A stretch of 64,000 nucleotides of DNA from Leguminivora glycinivorella (GCF_023078275.1 NC_062980.1:15952783-16016782), one strand, 5' to 3'. Positions 22,215 through 34,198 are shown, numbered from the stretch's first letter. Notes: generated from the sequence alone by a model not told the origin. A program made the numbers and translations.

Positions 22215-22815
22215 GACAGGCAGCTGATGCTGGTACGTCTAAATCATAGTCCACTAGTAGTAGTACTTCTCCATATTATGCATTGGTGATCTCATGATGT
22301 GACCGAAAAATCTAAGGGTTCGCTCCTGTCATATTTTGGAGAGGCGTGTGGTGATATTAAGTTCTTCCAAAATAGAGATGTTAGTTCTTCTAGCTGTCCA
22401 AGGTATACGTAGCAGTCTTCGCCAGCACCACATCTCAAAAGCGTCAATCTTAGCCACGTCACAGCTTTTTAGGGTCCAAGTCTCGGCACCATACATAAAT
22501 ATCGAGAAGACAAGTGCTCGAACCAATCGCACTTTAGTTTGACGTCGGATTCCTCTGCTCTTCCAAATTTTATCGAGGTTAGCCATAGCACTCTTCGCCA
22601 TACCGGCTCTACGGCGTATTTCGTCAGTGCTGCCACCGTTGCAGGTTATTAACGACCCAAGATACATAAACTCGCTAACTTTTTCGTACTGGCGAAGTGC
22701 GTCGGTAACTGGAAGTATATTTGCCCTGTCAACTACCATTATTTTAGTTTTGGAATGGTTTATCTTAAGTCCGAGCTTAGCGCTTTCATCTTCAATTCTC
22801 TTCAGAAGATATTGT
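22215..22815 (-). pseudogene. RTE-like reverse transcriptase C-terminal fragment
   Basis: The minus-strand frame includes LGLKINHSKTKIMVVDR, then SEFMYLGSLITCNGGS, VRALVFSIFMYGAETWTL and FEMWCWRRLLRIPW, the thumb and C-terminal part typical of RTE-type LINE proteins. A TGA near 22328 interrupts it before RTLRFFGHIMR. It ends at the TTA repeat that also borders the R4/Dong-like copy, so the latter may have inserted at this element's tail. Confidence 0.78.
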
Positions 22816-22820
22816 ATTGT

Positions 22821-23065
22821 ACCTCAGTACCATACAGAAAAAGGTACGGTGGCCTAGATGGCATTACACCTTTGGGGTACGCTCAGCTAGATGGCGCTAA
22901 AATTAATATTTTGACATTTTAACACATATCAAGCTAAGAGTACGGGCCAAATTGTCAAAACTGAGGTTCAAAAGTTTTAAGCCTGTGTCAAGAGATGACA
23001 TCTAAGCACTGTGATTACACATTTTACTTCGACAGTAACTCTCTATAATACTCGATCCTCTTTGG
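22821..23065 (+). repeat. Dispersed repeat family A, copy 2
   Basis: Same order of blocks as 2342-2588, starting CCTCAGTACCATACAG and ending ACTCGATCCTCTTTGG. Confidence 0.8.
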
Positions 23066-24609
23066 TACAAAATAATACAATTTTGGGACCATTTTTTTTC
23101 ACTTGTTTTTTGTCCTAGATCGAAAGGACTCGTTTCTGAGTAGGAAAAATATAAATATTACCTACCTTAGAAATAATGTTTTTGGTGATTATTCTCGCGA
23201 AAATGCCCGTATGTCATACATATTCTGCCGCCGAGTGAAATATTGATACAGTCCTTTGAGTCCTTGTATCACTTTACACTGGGGTCACCCTAAAATGGAA
23301 CTCTCGTCCAACAAATGAGAATGTAGGCTATTTTGTCGAGAAAAACATGTCAAGGTAAGGGTTTAAAAATTTAGGACTCCCGTAAATAACCACCGTGGCC
23401 CCGCAATAATCGCAAGGGAGACATGGGACACAAGAAATTAAGAACGTCAAAGGTTTTGGGTGGTAAGTATACGAGTCCTTTAAAATATAGGTACAGTTAC
23501 TGTAGGTATAGGTATGATATATAGGAAATATGCACTGCACTGCACTGTCAAAAATTACTGTTAGTTTGAAAAAAAAAAGATTAAATAGAGCTTCCCGCAT
23601 TTTTGCTTCCCGGGTGACACCATCCATAAAATTTTATGAACTCATTTTTGTTATAAAATTCCGTCCGTGGTGGTTCCAAAAGAATTGCACGTAAGACACG
23701 GGACACAAGGAATTTAGGATGTAAAATGATTTGGATATAATATTAATGAATTCTTGACATAAAAAAATAAATTTATTGAATGTATAATATTGACCGATTG
23801 TTTATTTAAAACATATACCTACCTAACTGAAATTATGATTATCATGTAATTGTAATAATATCTATCGCATAATTTAAGCTTAGTCTTAAATGCATGTTAT
23901 TGTTTTTAATACGACTTGTAAAAATCTATTTTTATACCAATAAAGATCTGAACTCTGAACTTTGATACAAGGCTACTGTATGGATAGGTATATAGGTAAA
24001 TTAGGTAACTATGATAGGGAACAAGGCACCGCAGTGCCAAAATTACGTATCCTCGTTGATATAGGTATTTGTCTAGTATATGGTTCCGCGACACACCATC
24101 CATCAACATTACTTAGGTATAATTTTTTATATTAAATAAATAATTCCAAATTTATGTCATAAATTAAGTATACAGTATGCCTTGTAATATCAGAATTAAA
24201 CTAAACAGAACCTGTGATGAGGCGATAGCTTCGCTCCTACCGCCCAATTTATGAAATGTGGAAGATTAACTTAACTTAACTTACTAACTATCTCCCTTAA
24301 CTTACTAACTATAACCTCTAAATAATAGCTGCAGAATGCATAGCATCAAACCTAACAAAACGAACCCTACCTGCTTAATAGCTCAAACGAACCATAAGTA
24401 ACTCTGAATGCGGTTCATTCAGGATTCCTTGGGGATATTAAGGTTCAGTGAATTTTCACGTGGCTCGAGTAAAATTAGAAACTTCATTTAACGTTAACAA
24501 AGGAATAATTTGCGTGGTGACTTTGGCTTTGTGACTAAAGTCAACTTCTGAATCTCGTTACCTTGGCTCACAGATGTATGAAATGTCGTTAACTTTATTT
24601 ATTAATTAT
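23066..24609. other. Intron, no recognised gene or repeat
   Basis: 1.5 kb of AT-rich sequence. Two spots at about 23395-23440 and 23680-23715 share ACATGGGACACAAG-like words (ACACGGGACACAAG in the second), hinting at an old internal duplication. Nothing else was supported. Confidence 0.4.
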
Positions 24610-24620
24610 AATATTAACAA

Positions 24621-24789
24621 ATGGGTTAAATTGTGGCGTGGGCGAGAGGCTGGCAACCTGTCACTGCAATGTCACAGTTTCGTTTTCAACCCCTTATTTG
24701 CCAAGAGTGGCACTGAAGCTTTAGCAGTTTCATGTGTTCTGCCTACCCCTTTATGGGATACAGGCGTGATTGTATGTATGTATGTATGT
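24621..24789 (+). mobile_element. SINE-like retroposon, family B, with 11-bp target-site duplication
   Basis: The body includes GGCGTGGGCGAGAGGCTGGC, GCCAAGAGTGGCACTGAAG and CCCTTTATGGGATACAGGCG, with a GTAT-repeat tail. The direct repeat AATATTAACAA flanks it at 24610-24620 and 24790-24800. The tail plus target-site duplication shows retroposition. I did not recognise a tRNA-like promoter head. Confidence 0.82.
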
Positions 24790-25235
24790 AATATTAACAA
24801 GTAGGTACATTATATAAGTAATAGGCTCTAAAATAACTGAGAATAAACCGTTTAGTTGGTTATGACATTGGGCTTATATACATACGTACGTAATGCGCGT
24901 ACATGATATATTATGTATGTATCTTGGCATTTCAATAGTATGGTTTGTCCAGTACACCCAGGGACGGCAAAAAATTGGAATACCACTGAAAAATAGGCGG
25001 ATTAGTTATCAGTAAAGTTTGAAGCAAAATGGAATTTAACCGCGGTTATGTATTGAAAAAACTTATAAATTGTGTGTAGTGTTCACACACGATTGAGCAT
25101 AGTCGTATTTTCTAGAGCAAGCATCGTTGAACAGATTCTTGGCGGCGGCGGCGGTGCCATTTTATATTTTATTAGCACTTCTGCACACGTATTTGTTTTG
25201 TTGTTTTTCTGCTTTTAAAGATTCAATGAATTAAT

Positions 25236-25484
25236 AAAATAAATAAATAAATATTATAGGACAGATTGACTGAGGCCAACGGTAAGCTCAAGAAGGCTTG
25301 TGTTATGGGTACTCAGACAACGATGTATATAATATGTAAATACTTATATACATAGAAAACATCCATAACTCAGGAACAAATATCTGTGCTCATCACACAA
25401 ATAAATTCCCTTACCGGGATTCGAACCCGGGGCCGCGGCGCAGCAGGCAGGGTCACTACCGACTGCGCCAGACCGGTCGTCAAA
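25236..25484 (-). mobile_element. tRNA-derived SINE, family A, copy 2
   Basis: Minus strand: GACGACCGGTCTGGCGCAG, B-box GGTTCGAATCCCGGT, GTGATGAGCACAGATAT, and an AAT/TTA-type tail. The 3' body (GACTGAGGCC, GCTCAAGAAGGCTTGTG) matches the copy at 49221 but not those at 8486, 28790 and 47818, so there are two subfamilies. Confidence 0.82.
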
Positions 25485-26104
25485 TTAAAACAAAAGTCTG
25501 TGAATAAAATAAATATCGTTCTCTTTATGATTGGTAGACATTGTAGAAAATACGTGTCTCAGTTCAAAATGATAAATGTGACGATGTAACAGATGTAACA
25601 ATTTAAAAATTGTATTTACAATGATATTGACAAAGTTATCAAATTTATAAAACATAATTAAATATACTGCACAGATAGAAAAGATATTTTAATTTAAGAC
25701 GGAAAACTCTCTCAAACACTGTTATTTAAAAGGAATAATATAATTCTTCATCTAATAACATGGTCTTAACCTAAAGGGATATTCCTTTTTCAAAGAAGAA
25801 TCAAAATTGTTCAGTCGTAACTTTATATACATTTGGTACAAATAGGACAGATTTGAATCAAAGAAGTATTTATTTGCAACAAAATATTACACCGTTTTAG
25901 TATGAATATGCTAGTTCTTAAAAAACGTCTTTGGTTCAAGTAACCTTTATCAAAGCAAAAATAAAAACCTGTTAAAAGAAGATTCACCACAATTTGACTA
26001 CAAGAATTCTGCGTTTTTAATAGGAAATCATAATTTCTTAATTTAACTTTTACGTTCTACAGTCAAGACATAAAAGTTTAAATAAAAAAAATACACGGTT
26101 TTAC

Positions 26105-26552
26105 GTCAAGATTTAGTTCAATCTTGGCTTGATTTTAATAGTTCTTGATTTGATGCTTTGCAACTCCATTCAAAGTTCCAGAATAACTTAAAACAAAAAT
26201 AAACACAGATTTATGTCAAGATTTATTAAGTTCTTGGCTTTGTGTCACAAATTCTTGATTTAATGTCTACAAGCTCCATTTGAGAATCAACAAGTTCAAA
26301 TCAAAAAATATCAAGGTTTTACTTCAAGATTTAGAACAATCTTGGCTTGATTATAATAATTCTTAGTTTGATGCTTATAGACTTCATTCATAATTCGAGC
26401 AGGTTTTAAATAAAAAATCAACACGGACTTAGGTCAAGATTTATTACATTCTTGGCTTCATATCACAAATTCTTGATTTAATGCCTACAAGTTCCATTTG
26501 AAAATCAACACGTTTAGATCGAAAAATAATAAAGTTTTGCTTCAAGATTTAG
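26105..26552 (+). repeat. Tandem array with 218-bp dimeric unit
   Basis: Monomers start at 26105, 26215, 26323, 26433 and 26541, with spacing 110, 108, 110 and 108. Alternate monomers are most alike: type 1 has TCAAGATTTAG then ATCTTGGCTTGATT, and type 2 has TCAAGATTTATTA then TTCTTGGCTT and CACAAATTCTTGATTTAATG. The array is therefore built of dimers, like a short higher-order satellite. It breaks off at a GC-rich block. Confidence 0.88.
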
Positions 26553-26554
26553 TT

Positions 26555-26930
26555 CGCGCGCCGAGCGGCGACACCGGTTTAGTTACCAAAAAACCCGCTA
26601 GATGGCGCTGACCCCAGCCCATAGAATTCGTACATCGCGGTGTTAAGATTTTTCCCGATTTGGTTAGGCTCGCCGGTTGGAACTTGATATGTATCGAATC
26701 ATAGGAATACAAATTCCGACATAATAGCCCCCTGCTTCCCTCTGGGAACTACGCGCTATTATTGAGGACTATCCTAAACGTGCTTCCGCTCCAGTTCTCT
26801 CTCTCTCTCTAACTGACTGGGGAACTCGTCTTCGTTCTGAGTTATAAGCTTGTAACGTACGGGTTATTGAACATAATACACACCTCTCACGTCATTTCGG
26901 CTTTCCCTTCTCTCCCCGCGCGCACCCCCG
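26555..26930. repeat. GC-rich insertion of unknown type
   Basis: About 375 bp, far richer in GC than its surroundings, begins CGCGCGCCGAGCGGCGACAC inside a tandem monomer and ends GCGCACCCCCGCTACA. On the minus strand it would start TGTAGCGG, which could be an LTR edge. No matching far end or target-site duplication was seen. Confidence 0.35.
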
Positions 26931-27621
26931 CTACAAACATTATTTACTCAATCTAAGAAATATAAAATTTCATTTCAAGAAATTATATATTTTAAATGAA
27001 ATAAGATAAATTACATCCAAGAAGTAAGTATATTTGGTTTAAGATACTTACTGTTTCACCCCAAGAAACATTAAATCTAACTTCAAACATGTAAATCTTC
27101 ATCTAATACCGTCAGAACTTTTAAAATGAAAAATGTATATATTTGGTGTAAGTAACTAACCGAAAACCGTCATAACTCTTAATACAACAATTTTATTACT
27201 TAGAACCAAGAAATATTATACTTGTTTTTAAGAACTTGCTGATTTGCTTCTGAGTAATAATTATCACTGAACAAAACGTTTACGCTCTTGGAATAAATGA
27301 TTAAGTTTTTAAAAAAAGATTGTTTTGCTAATCATGTTAAGATATAAAATGGTTAGTGCAAGTAATAAACATCGAGACATTTTATGTTTTATATCAAGTA
27401 ATTAAAATCTTCCTGATATGGGAAACTGGATATCTCTTGGTTCAAATAGGTTTCTTTGGTTGAAGAGATATTTTCTATCTGTGTGCGAACTACTCCATTA
27501 TGTTATGACATTGATCATTGATATTTCATACTCATCACCGATTTGGTTCCTAGTAGAAGATAAATAGAGAGAACGTTCCCGTTTCATGTGAAAACATTCA
27601 ATATGATTTCGCTGTGTATGT

Positions 27622-28061
27622 TAGGCTTGTGCCGTTTCGTTCGTTGATCGGAGAGCTCCGATCTCGTTCAGTCGCTCCCACGAACTAGTTCGCTCTTTTA
27701 GGTCTTTTGCTCATTTAGTTCAGCCAGACCAGCGACCGTTGCGGTAGGAAAGATCAGAACGAATGGGACCGAGTAGTGTCAAAATGATACGAATAGTCTA
27801 CAGATAGTAACATTCCGGGCCGAAAGGTTGTAAGTAACCGAAGTTTAATATGAAAACTTGACTTTTTTTGTTGCTCTGCTCTCACTCTCGGTCGGCGCAG
27901 TCACACATTTGTTCTCGATCCAAACCGCTCGTGTTCGCCGATCCTGTACTGAACTAAATGAGCAAAGACCGATTCTCAGAGCACGGAAAGATTCAGTTCA
28001 TTTCGGTCATTGATGGGATTTTATTCCTAACAGTTCATAGTTCGTGAACGACACAAGCCTA
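27622..28061. mobile_element. hAT-type MITE with 8-bp target-site duplication
   Basis: Ends TAGGCTTGTG and CACAAGCCTA with GTGTATGT repeated on both sides (27614-27621 and 28062-28069). The inverted similarity continues inward (CGTTCGTTGATCGG against TTCGTGAACG). 440 bp, non-coding. Confidence 0.88.
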
Positions 28062-28069
28062 GTGTATGT

Positions 28070-28789
28070 AGACCCAGGTTATTTATTCGCACATGAAAGT
28101 GTTCCAGTATACGTCAATACCTTATATCAATATTAATCAGAATCTTTTATACGTATTTTCAATGCGAAAAACAAAATATTCAGCGAATTTCTCAATTGGA
28201 ATATTTGAAGCGAAGTAGAACGAAGCAGTTATCGTTAATCGTACATATAATCTGCTCTCTGATGGGCTTTTTCCGTTACGCTAAATCGATTCCCAGCAAA
28301 TTTGTAAAATTTTATTTTATATCTCACATGCAATATGCATTGGGGTTTCAAATATTTATCTCCATTTATGAGCATTTCTTTTTTTTTGCCACTTTTATGA
28401 AGTGTGATATTTTTGAAAAAAAATATGCTATTTCTACTCAGAATTACTAGCTTTTTCAATCCTAGTAGTTAAAAAAATTGTCCCACACGATTTTTTCTTA
28501 TTTTGTTACCACTTTCCGTACATGTTGTATGGGGTAACAAAAGAGGAAAGTAACAAAAATGTATGGATATTCTGGGACACTTTTTGTCTCCCAGTGAGAT
28601 TGAAAGTACTCGTGATTCTGAGTACAATTGACCTAAAATTCCCTAAAACAATCAAATTTTTTTAAGTCAACGCTGGCACTCGTTTTAAATATTTTATGGT
28701 GGCACTTAAAAATATTGGCTCTGGTTGATCCGAATCCAATGCGATTTGTAACCAATAAATTTTCGGGTATTCTGACAACAGGTATATAC
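28070..28789. other. Intron, nothing recognised
   Basis: AT-rich. Open frames at 28196-28450 and 28235-28459 overlap on opposite strands in low-complexity sequence and are not convincing. Confidence 0.4.
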
Positions 28790-29056
28790 AAAATAAATAA
28801 ATAAATATTGGGGACACTTTACACGGATCAACTTAGCCCCAAACTAAGCAAAGCTTGTACTATGGGTGCTTAGCGATGATATACTTATATATTAGATAAA
28901 TGCATACGTATATATATATAGAAAACATCCATAACTCAGGAACAAATATTTATTTGTGCTCATCACACAAATTAAATGCCCTTACCGGGATTCGAACCCA
29001 GGACCGCGGCTCAGCAGGCAGGGTCACTACCGACTGAGCCAGACCGGTCGTCAAAA
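28790..29056 (-). mobile_element. tRNA-derived SINE, family A, copy 3
   Basis: Minus strand: GACGACCGGTCTGGCTCAG, B-box GGTTCGAATCCCGGT, body ending GTGTCCCCAATATT and an ATTT-repeat tail. This is the best-preserved minus-strand copy. Confidence 0.85.
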
Positions 29057-29293
29057 TAATATATGTATGGATTCCCATATATTACACGACACTTATTTTT
29101 TCGACTTTCGTCATCATAATTTAGCGTGCTACATGAAAAGGATTTAATTAAAAACATCACAAGTAATCTACAGAATAGGTACGGTATGAAAGAAAAAAAA
29201 AACAGGTGAATGATGAGATAACAAACGACAGATAAAAATGAACAACCAACCCATAGATTGCCGTTTGATTAAATAGGGCAAGAGATGACTTAC

Positions 29294-29417
29294 CACTTGA
29301 ATGCCAAACTGAAAAGTATGTCTTCCGTGTGTCTCCGTGAGTAACGAATCCAAAATCAATGGCACTTGGCTCGAGAGACAGGCGGGGGAAATCCACATCT
29401 AATACCAGTGGTAACAT
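29294..29417 (-). CDS. Exon 10 of the ASH-domain gene
   Basis: Acceptor TGATTTCAG, 124 nt, donor GTAAGT on the minus strand. The peptide PRLSLEPSAIDFGFVTHGD is the classic start of a hydin/MSP module, in which I/L-D-F-G is followed by a G/D turn, then a strand ending FSVWHSS. It leaves one base, G. The next exon, at 9145, is 20 kb away across several retrotransposons, yet its TG gives Val and the strand pattern continues, so the two belong together. Confidence 0.85.
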
Positions 29418-29584
29418 CTGAAATCATTAATTAAATTACTTACTATTCAGTTTATAATAAAATTGTGGAATGACTACTATAGACGGTAAACCAAATCCTA
29501 AAAAAATTTTCTATGGTAACGGAACTTTCGCCACTAAATTTTCAATCAATTTTTAAGTGTCATGGCTTGTCGATGATTCCGCCT

Positions 29585-32500
29585 TAGAGATGGGCGCTGA
29601 CGGGTAAATACCGGGAAAATACCCATATCTACCCAATCTACCCGGTATTTACCCGTATCTACCCAAATGAGCGGGTATAAAAAATAATCTATGAAATTAA
29701 AGATTATTCTTAATTACATGACTGAAATATGTTTTTCTACTAAAATGAATATATATATTTGACTAACTAATATTAAAATGTTAACAGAAATTCTAAATAT
29801 TCCAATATATCATGTGTAATTTACCACATTCAATTAAAAAGTTGTATTCCCCAGATGTTTTAGGCCCACTAAGTATTCAAATAACTTACTTAACTTAAAC
29901 ACGGTGGACAGACAAATGCAAATTCATTAGCCAATGAGGTCACAGCTTTGCAAAACGCCAGGTAGGTGCATCCGTATTGAAAGGGTGCAATTAGTCACTT
30001 GACCGGTCAGTTACTTTTTTTTATTTTTATTTATGGGATACTTATACTTTAGTTTGTACTTAGCTAAACAAGCGCCACGTCCACGTGTGATTTTAATTAA
30101 TAACACTTGCTTTGAATTCGGACTGTAATAATGCCTTCTATGTGACTTCGGCTAGATACTGGACTTCGGCTAGATTACTGTAGGCTTTACCAAACAAACA
30201 GCTATATATCCCAACTAACATTTTAGTGCTATTATTTTGGTTTTCGACGCTAAAAGCTACTATAGATGTCGTATAAAGGTTTTCGGCGTGACCGCCAGTC
30301 GTATAAAAGCCTCCAGTACACGCTTATACCGCTAAAAGGTGTTATTAGGAAGTGATATAAACGTTTATATCACCATTTTATAGAGCCGCTATAGGCCTGG
30401 TCTATAACAGGATCAAATATGACTACTATAGGTCTATATTATTGTATAATAGTGTCCAATCACTGCTATGCAATCAATTTGCGCTATTAAGGTTCCCGAC
30501 AAGCCGCTATAGTTGTTGCGTTATACAGCTAAAAGGTGTTATTAGGAAGTGATGTAAACGTTTATATCACCATTTTATAGAGCCGCTATAGGCCTGGTCT
30601 ATAACAGGATCAAATATGACTATTATAGAACAATATTATTGTATAATGGTGTTAGAAATCACTGTTATGCAATCAATTTGCGCTATTAAGGTTCCCGATA
30701 AGCCGCTATAGTTGTTGTGTTATACAGCTAAAAGGTGTTATTAGGAAGTGATGTAAACGTTTATATCACCATTTTATAGAGCCGCTATAGGCCTGGTCTA
30801 TAACAGGATCAAATAACCTACTAAAGAACAATATTATTGTATAATAGTGTTAGGAATCACTGTTATGCTATCAATTTGCGCTATTAAGGTTCCCAACAAG
30901 CCGCTTATAGTATTTTTAGTAGTTGTGTTTTAACAGATTTAAAACCTAACTATACCACTATTTTGGGATATAGTGGCTTTGGAAAACACTGCTATAGTAT
31001 TTAACACTGTAGTAGTGATATGAATATCATTATAGAGCTATTTTGCTGTATAATGAAGTTTTCAGGATACGTTTATATAGCTTTGAAAAGCGTTAATAGT
31101 CGTTTTCTAATGCCTTTTATATCTCATCGCCGTATACGCCACAATGACTCTTTTATATCACAGAACTGTTGAATAATGGTTTCGGTATCTCTTTTAAAAC
31201 ACAATAGCATTAATTATAGCTGAGTTTACTATATGTTTTATAAACCAAATCAGATATATAAGAGTAGAAAACGATTACTTTTAAATGATAATTTTGACGT
31301 TAAAAGGCTGCTTTATGGTGTTTATACATCGTAATTATGAAATCAGGCCAAAGATGCGGTATCTGGTTCCGTACAGTGTTTTTAAAGAAATTAATTTTAA
31401 AAATACACATAGCGACCAATTGTAGTTTAGATTTGTCATACTAAAAAGAAAACAACATTTATTAATACTGTTTACAAGATCTTTCTATAGTAAAACATTG
31501 AAAACAAGTATTTTTTGCTATATAAAGAACTTATAAGTTAAACTGGATCATAGTTAAATTCTCATGCAACCCTAATTGAATCCACGATGGCGGGCTTATG
31601 GCAATGAATGCGTATGATAAGTGATATAGTCGAATTATAAAAGCGTATGTTTTACTTCTTGGATCCATAGTAGAAACTATGGTGCCAATAATTTTATTGT
31701 ATTAAATTATATTTATTTATTTTATTCAAAACATGTATAAATCGAGGGCGCATTTAAAATACTCCATTAAACTAATATTCTTTTAACGGTAAAATTTCCA
31801 TCGCATACCTTTTTGCAGTAATGATGGAAGTATACGAAATCCAAATTATGTTAATTGACACTAAACTTCACAAGTTCACACGCCACTTTTCATTAAGTTC
31901 CTCGTTTAGAACAGTTTTTACACACATTAAATTATTTTAGAAATTTCGCATTAAAAGGGACGGCAACTGCTATTATAGAACAAAATAACCTGTATAACGG
32001 AATCTCAAATGCTACTATAGCATAAATTGATACTATAATAGCGTTACTGTGTCCTCTATGTCAACAAATTAGCACAATAATAGTCATCATTACATCACCA
32101 TTATAGACCTTAAACGTCACGGATGATACTGCTATTATATAGGCCTATTATATCACTAAATGGCTGCATAATTGCGCCAAATCGGCTCTACAGTACCAAT
32201 ATAGACTATTTATAGGACCATTTAGTGTGATTTAATTTGGTGTTCTCGACCACTATAGGACCAGTAATTGTTACTTGAGAGGAACTATAATAAGCACACA
32301 AAATTTCATCCCCATCGGTTCAGCCGTTTAGGAGGAGGAGGTAACAAACACACAAGCATGTCAATTGATGATATTTAACAAATTCCTTATTCAATACAAA
32401 TACTTCGATATATGTTTATAGAACTATATTAATAAAATATAATAAATTATACAATACCAAGAAAACATTTTTTCACGATTAAATTCAATTTATGTCCCAT

Positions 32501-32623
32501 TTTATTACAATATTTATTTATACCCACCCATTAGGGTAGAAAAGGTAAATATCAGGTAGATTGGGTAAATACCCGGTAAATACCCGATATCTACCCCGGG
32601 TATTTTCCCGCCGCCCATCTCTA
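29585..32623. mobile_element. hAT-type element of 3 kb without transposase
   Basis: Ends TAGAGATGGGCG and CGCCCATCTCTA are flanked by the 8-bp duplication TTCCGCCT (29577-29584 and 32624-32631). Both ends carry runs of GGGTAAATACCC-like words. The interior has a 190-bp tandem repeat and many CTATAG-containing words between about 30205 and 32250, which may be a second inserted element. No long frame. Confidence 0.85.
30331..30910 (+). repeat. Three tandem copies of a 189-207 bp unit
   Basis: Units start with GCTAAAAGGTGTTATTAGGA at 30331, 30538 and 30727. Each contains ATAGAGCCGCTATAGGCCTG and TTTGCGCTATTAAGGTTCCC. They lie inside the hAT-type element. Confidence 0.88.
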
Positions 32624-32631
32624 TTCCGCCT

Positions 32632-33076
32632 ACGTCAATGTTTAGAAAAGCACGAGTTTTATAAAGACAATTGGCGGGTGAGTCCTACATTTTTCAAATT
32701 TGCCCCCTTTTTAACCGACTTCAAAAAAAGGAGAAGGTTCTCAATTCGACTGAATGTTAATTTTTTTTAGTATCAAGGTTTGGTTTACCTTCATTTGTTA
32801 GTATTTCGTCAATTGATCCACCAATCCAATTATTACCCGATAACCTTTATTCCAGCACAGGTCACTCTTTTTATGAGCGCAGGTCGTCTGGGTAACTCGT
32901 CTAGTTACTTCTCTTCGAAGGCTTCTTATTTTATTATGAATGGACTTACTCTTGACCACAGACTAACCAAACTTTATTCCGATACCCGCTCAATGTCATA
33001 ATTAGTAGTAAGAATTTTGTATATTTTTAGAGAGCCAGCTGGTAAAACTTATAATTACTTGGTGACATTAACTGAC
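32632..33076. other. Intron between exons 9 and 10, distal end
   Basis: Holds a short copy of the common AACCGACTTCAAAAAAAGGA repeat at 32710-32770 (an inverted copy is at 42340-42390). Otherwise nothing was recognised. Confidence 0.45.
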
Positions 33077-33229
33077 CTCCAAAAGTCCTTCTTCGCATGA
33101 AAACACCATGTGTCCGATGACTTCCCGTTTGGAAGGATAACTCGAGAGCACGCACTTCTTGTCGACGTCATTCACCTCTTCGACAATGGGCCACATTTCT
33201 GCAGTATCCACCGCCACTTCTACGCACAT
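33077..33229 (-). CDS. Exon 9 of the ASH-domain gene
   Basis: An exon of exactly 51 codons lies between acceptor GCTTTAG and donor GTCAGT on the minus strand. It is phase 0 at both ends. It starts MCVEVAVDTAEMWPIVEEV and ends MVFSCEEGLLE. Alternating hydrophobic residues suggest strands, and the acidic EEVNDVD segment suggests a loop. The leading Met is internal, so this is not a start exon. The neighbouring exons on both sides join it without a frame change. Confidence 0.8.
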
Positions 33230-33965
33230 CTAAAGCAATCAAGGGAATCAAATAATAATAATAATAATATCGTCTAAAAAAACGCCTCTTACAGATACAC
33301 TGTAAGAGAATTGACTAGGAGTAGTTGTTAGACAAGAATAGTTATTTTATTTCCTTTTTCTCTAACAATATTTTTTGTCCTAACAAAAAATCTATGAAAA
33401 GTAAGTAATACAAAAATTTTAAGGAATTCACGGTAACCTTATATAAAAAATATATCAGCAAAAAATTTAAAATACAGAAAAACAATTCAAAATGTTAAAA
33501 CAGCGCCTGGATGCCAAGACAAGTTGGTACCGGCAACCATACGAAGTGTAAAAAGTACCTTCAGTGAACTAGGCGTCGTTGACTGGACAGAAAAATATAA
33601 AGGTTTCACCAAACCTATCGACGCAGGACGATTTTAAGTCCCTAAAAACGATTCCGCGTCGATATGTCTTGGTGAGACCTGAGCAGTTTTTAATGTTGAA
33701 GGCCAAGTTCCACTTTGGGTCACAGCAGTAAGTATTGTAAAAGTAGCAATTTTTACACAGAGTGGAGTGGGGGGTACTTTTTATCATCAGTTTCTTCTAT
33801 TCTAAACCGAGAATTAAGACACCAGCCCAGCGCGCTAACCAACCTTTGTCACTGGACACGGCCATATTCTCCTACCAGCTTGGTTTGCGATAACGACTGC
33901 GGCTCTCGCATAGGCTCACTAGCCATTTGCGGAAGTGCCGCAATTCTAATAGATGCTCCTTAAAT
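33230..33965. other. Intron between exons 8 and 9, proximal part
   Basis: Contains an AAT microsatellite at 33250-33268. A plus-strand frame at 33715-33963 has a GC-richer core, but no family or splice evidence was found. Confidence 0.4.
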
Positions 33966-34198
33966 AGGGAGGAGCGAAAAAACACTTTTCTGGAATTTTA
34001 TCAATCAATGTTCTGCAGATAAACTATTTTTTTTTAATAATGTGTGTACAAATTTTCAGCTTTTTAAAACAACATCTTCAGCCTCAGCCACCCAAAGGTT
34101 TGAAATTTAGAAAATCTCTTACAAACCTAAAAATTCAACTTTCAGAAAATAAATTCGGTAGTATTATGTTTAGTATAATTATGTTATTGGTACATATC

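Larger units (their letters stand above)
25670..27483. mobile_element. Long-TIR element containing a tandem satellite
   Basis: The left end CACAGATAGAAAAGATAT is mirrored by the right end ATATTTTCTATCTGTG, with TG on the outer side of both ends. The interior (1.8 kb) has no coding frame but carries the tandem array at 26105-26552, words like TTGGTTCAAATAGG shared with the CACTGAG elements at 42744 and 62842, and a GC-rich block at 26555-26930. Confidence 0.65.

Noticed and set aside
26105..26552. CRISPR-like array because of regular spacing
   Set aside because: The repeat is 108-110 bp without separate spacers and the genome is eukaryotic. It is a tandem satellite.
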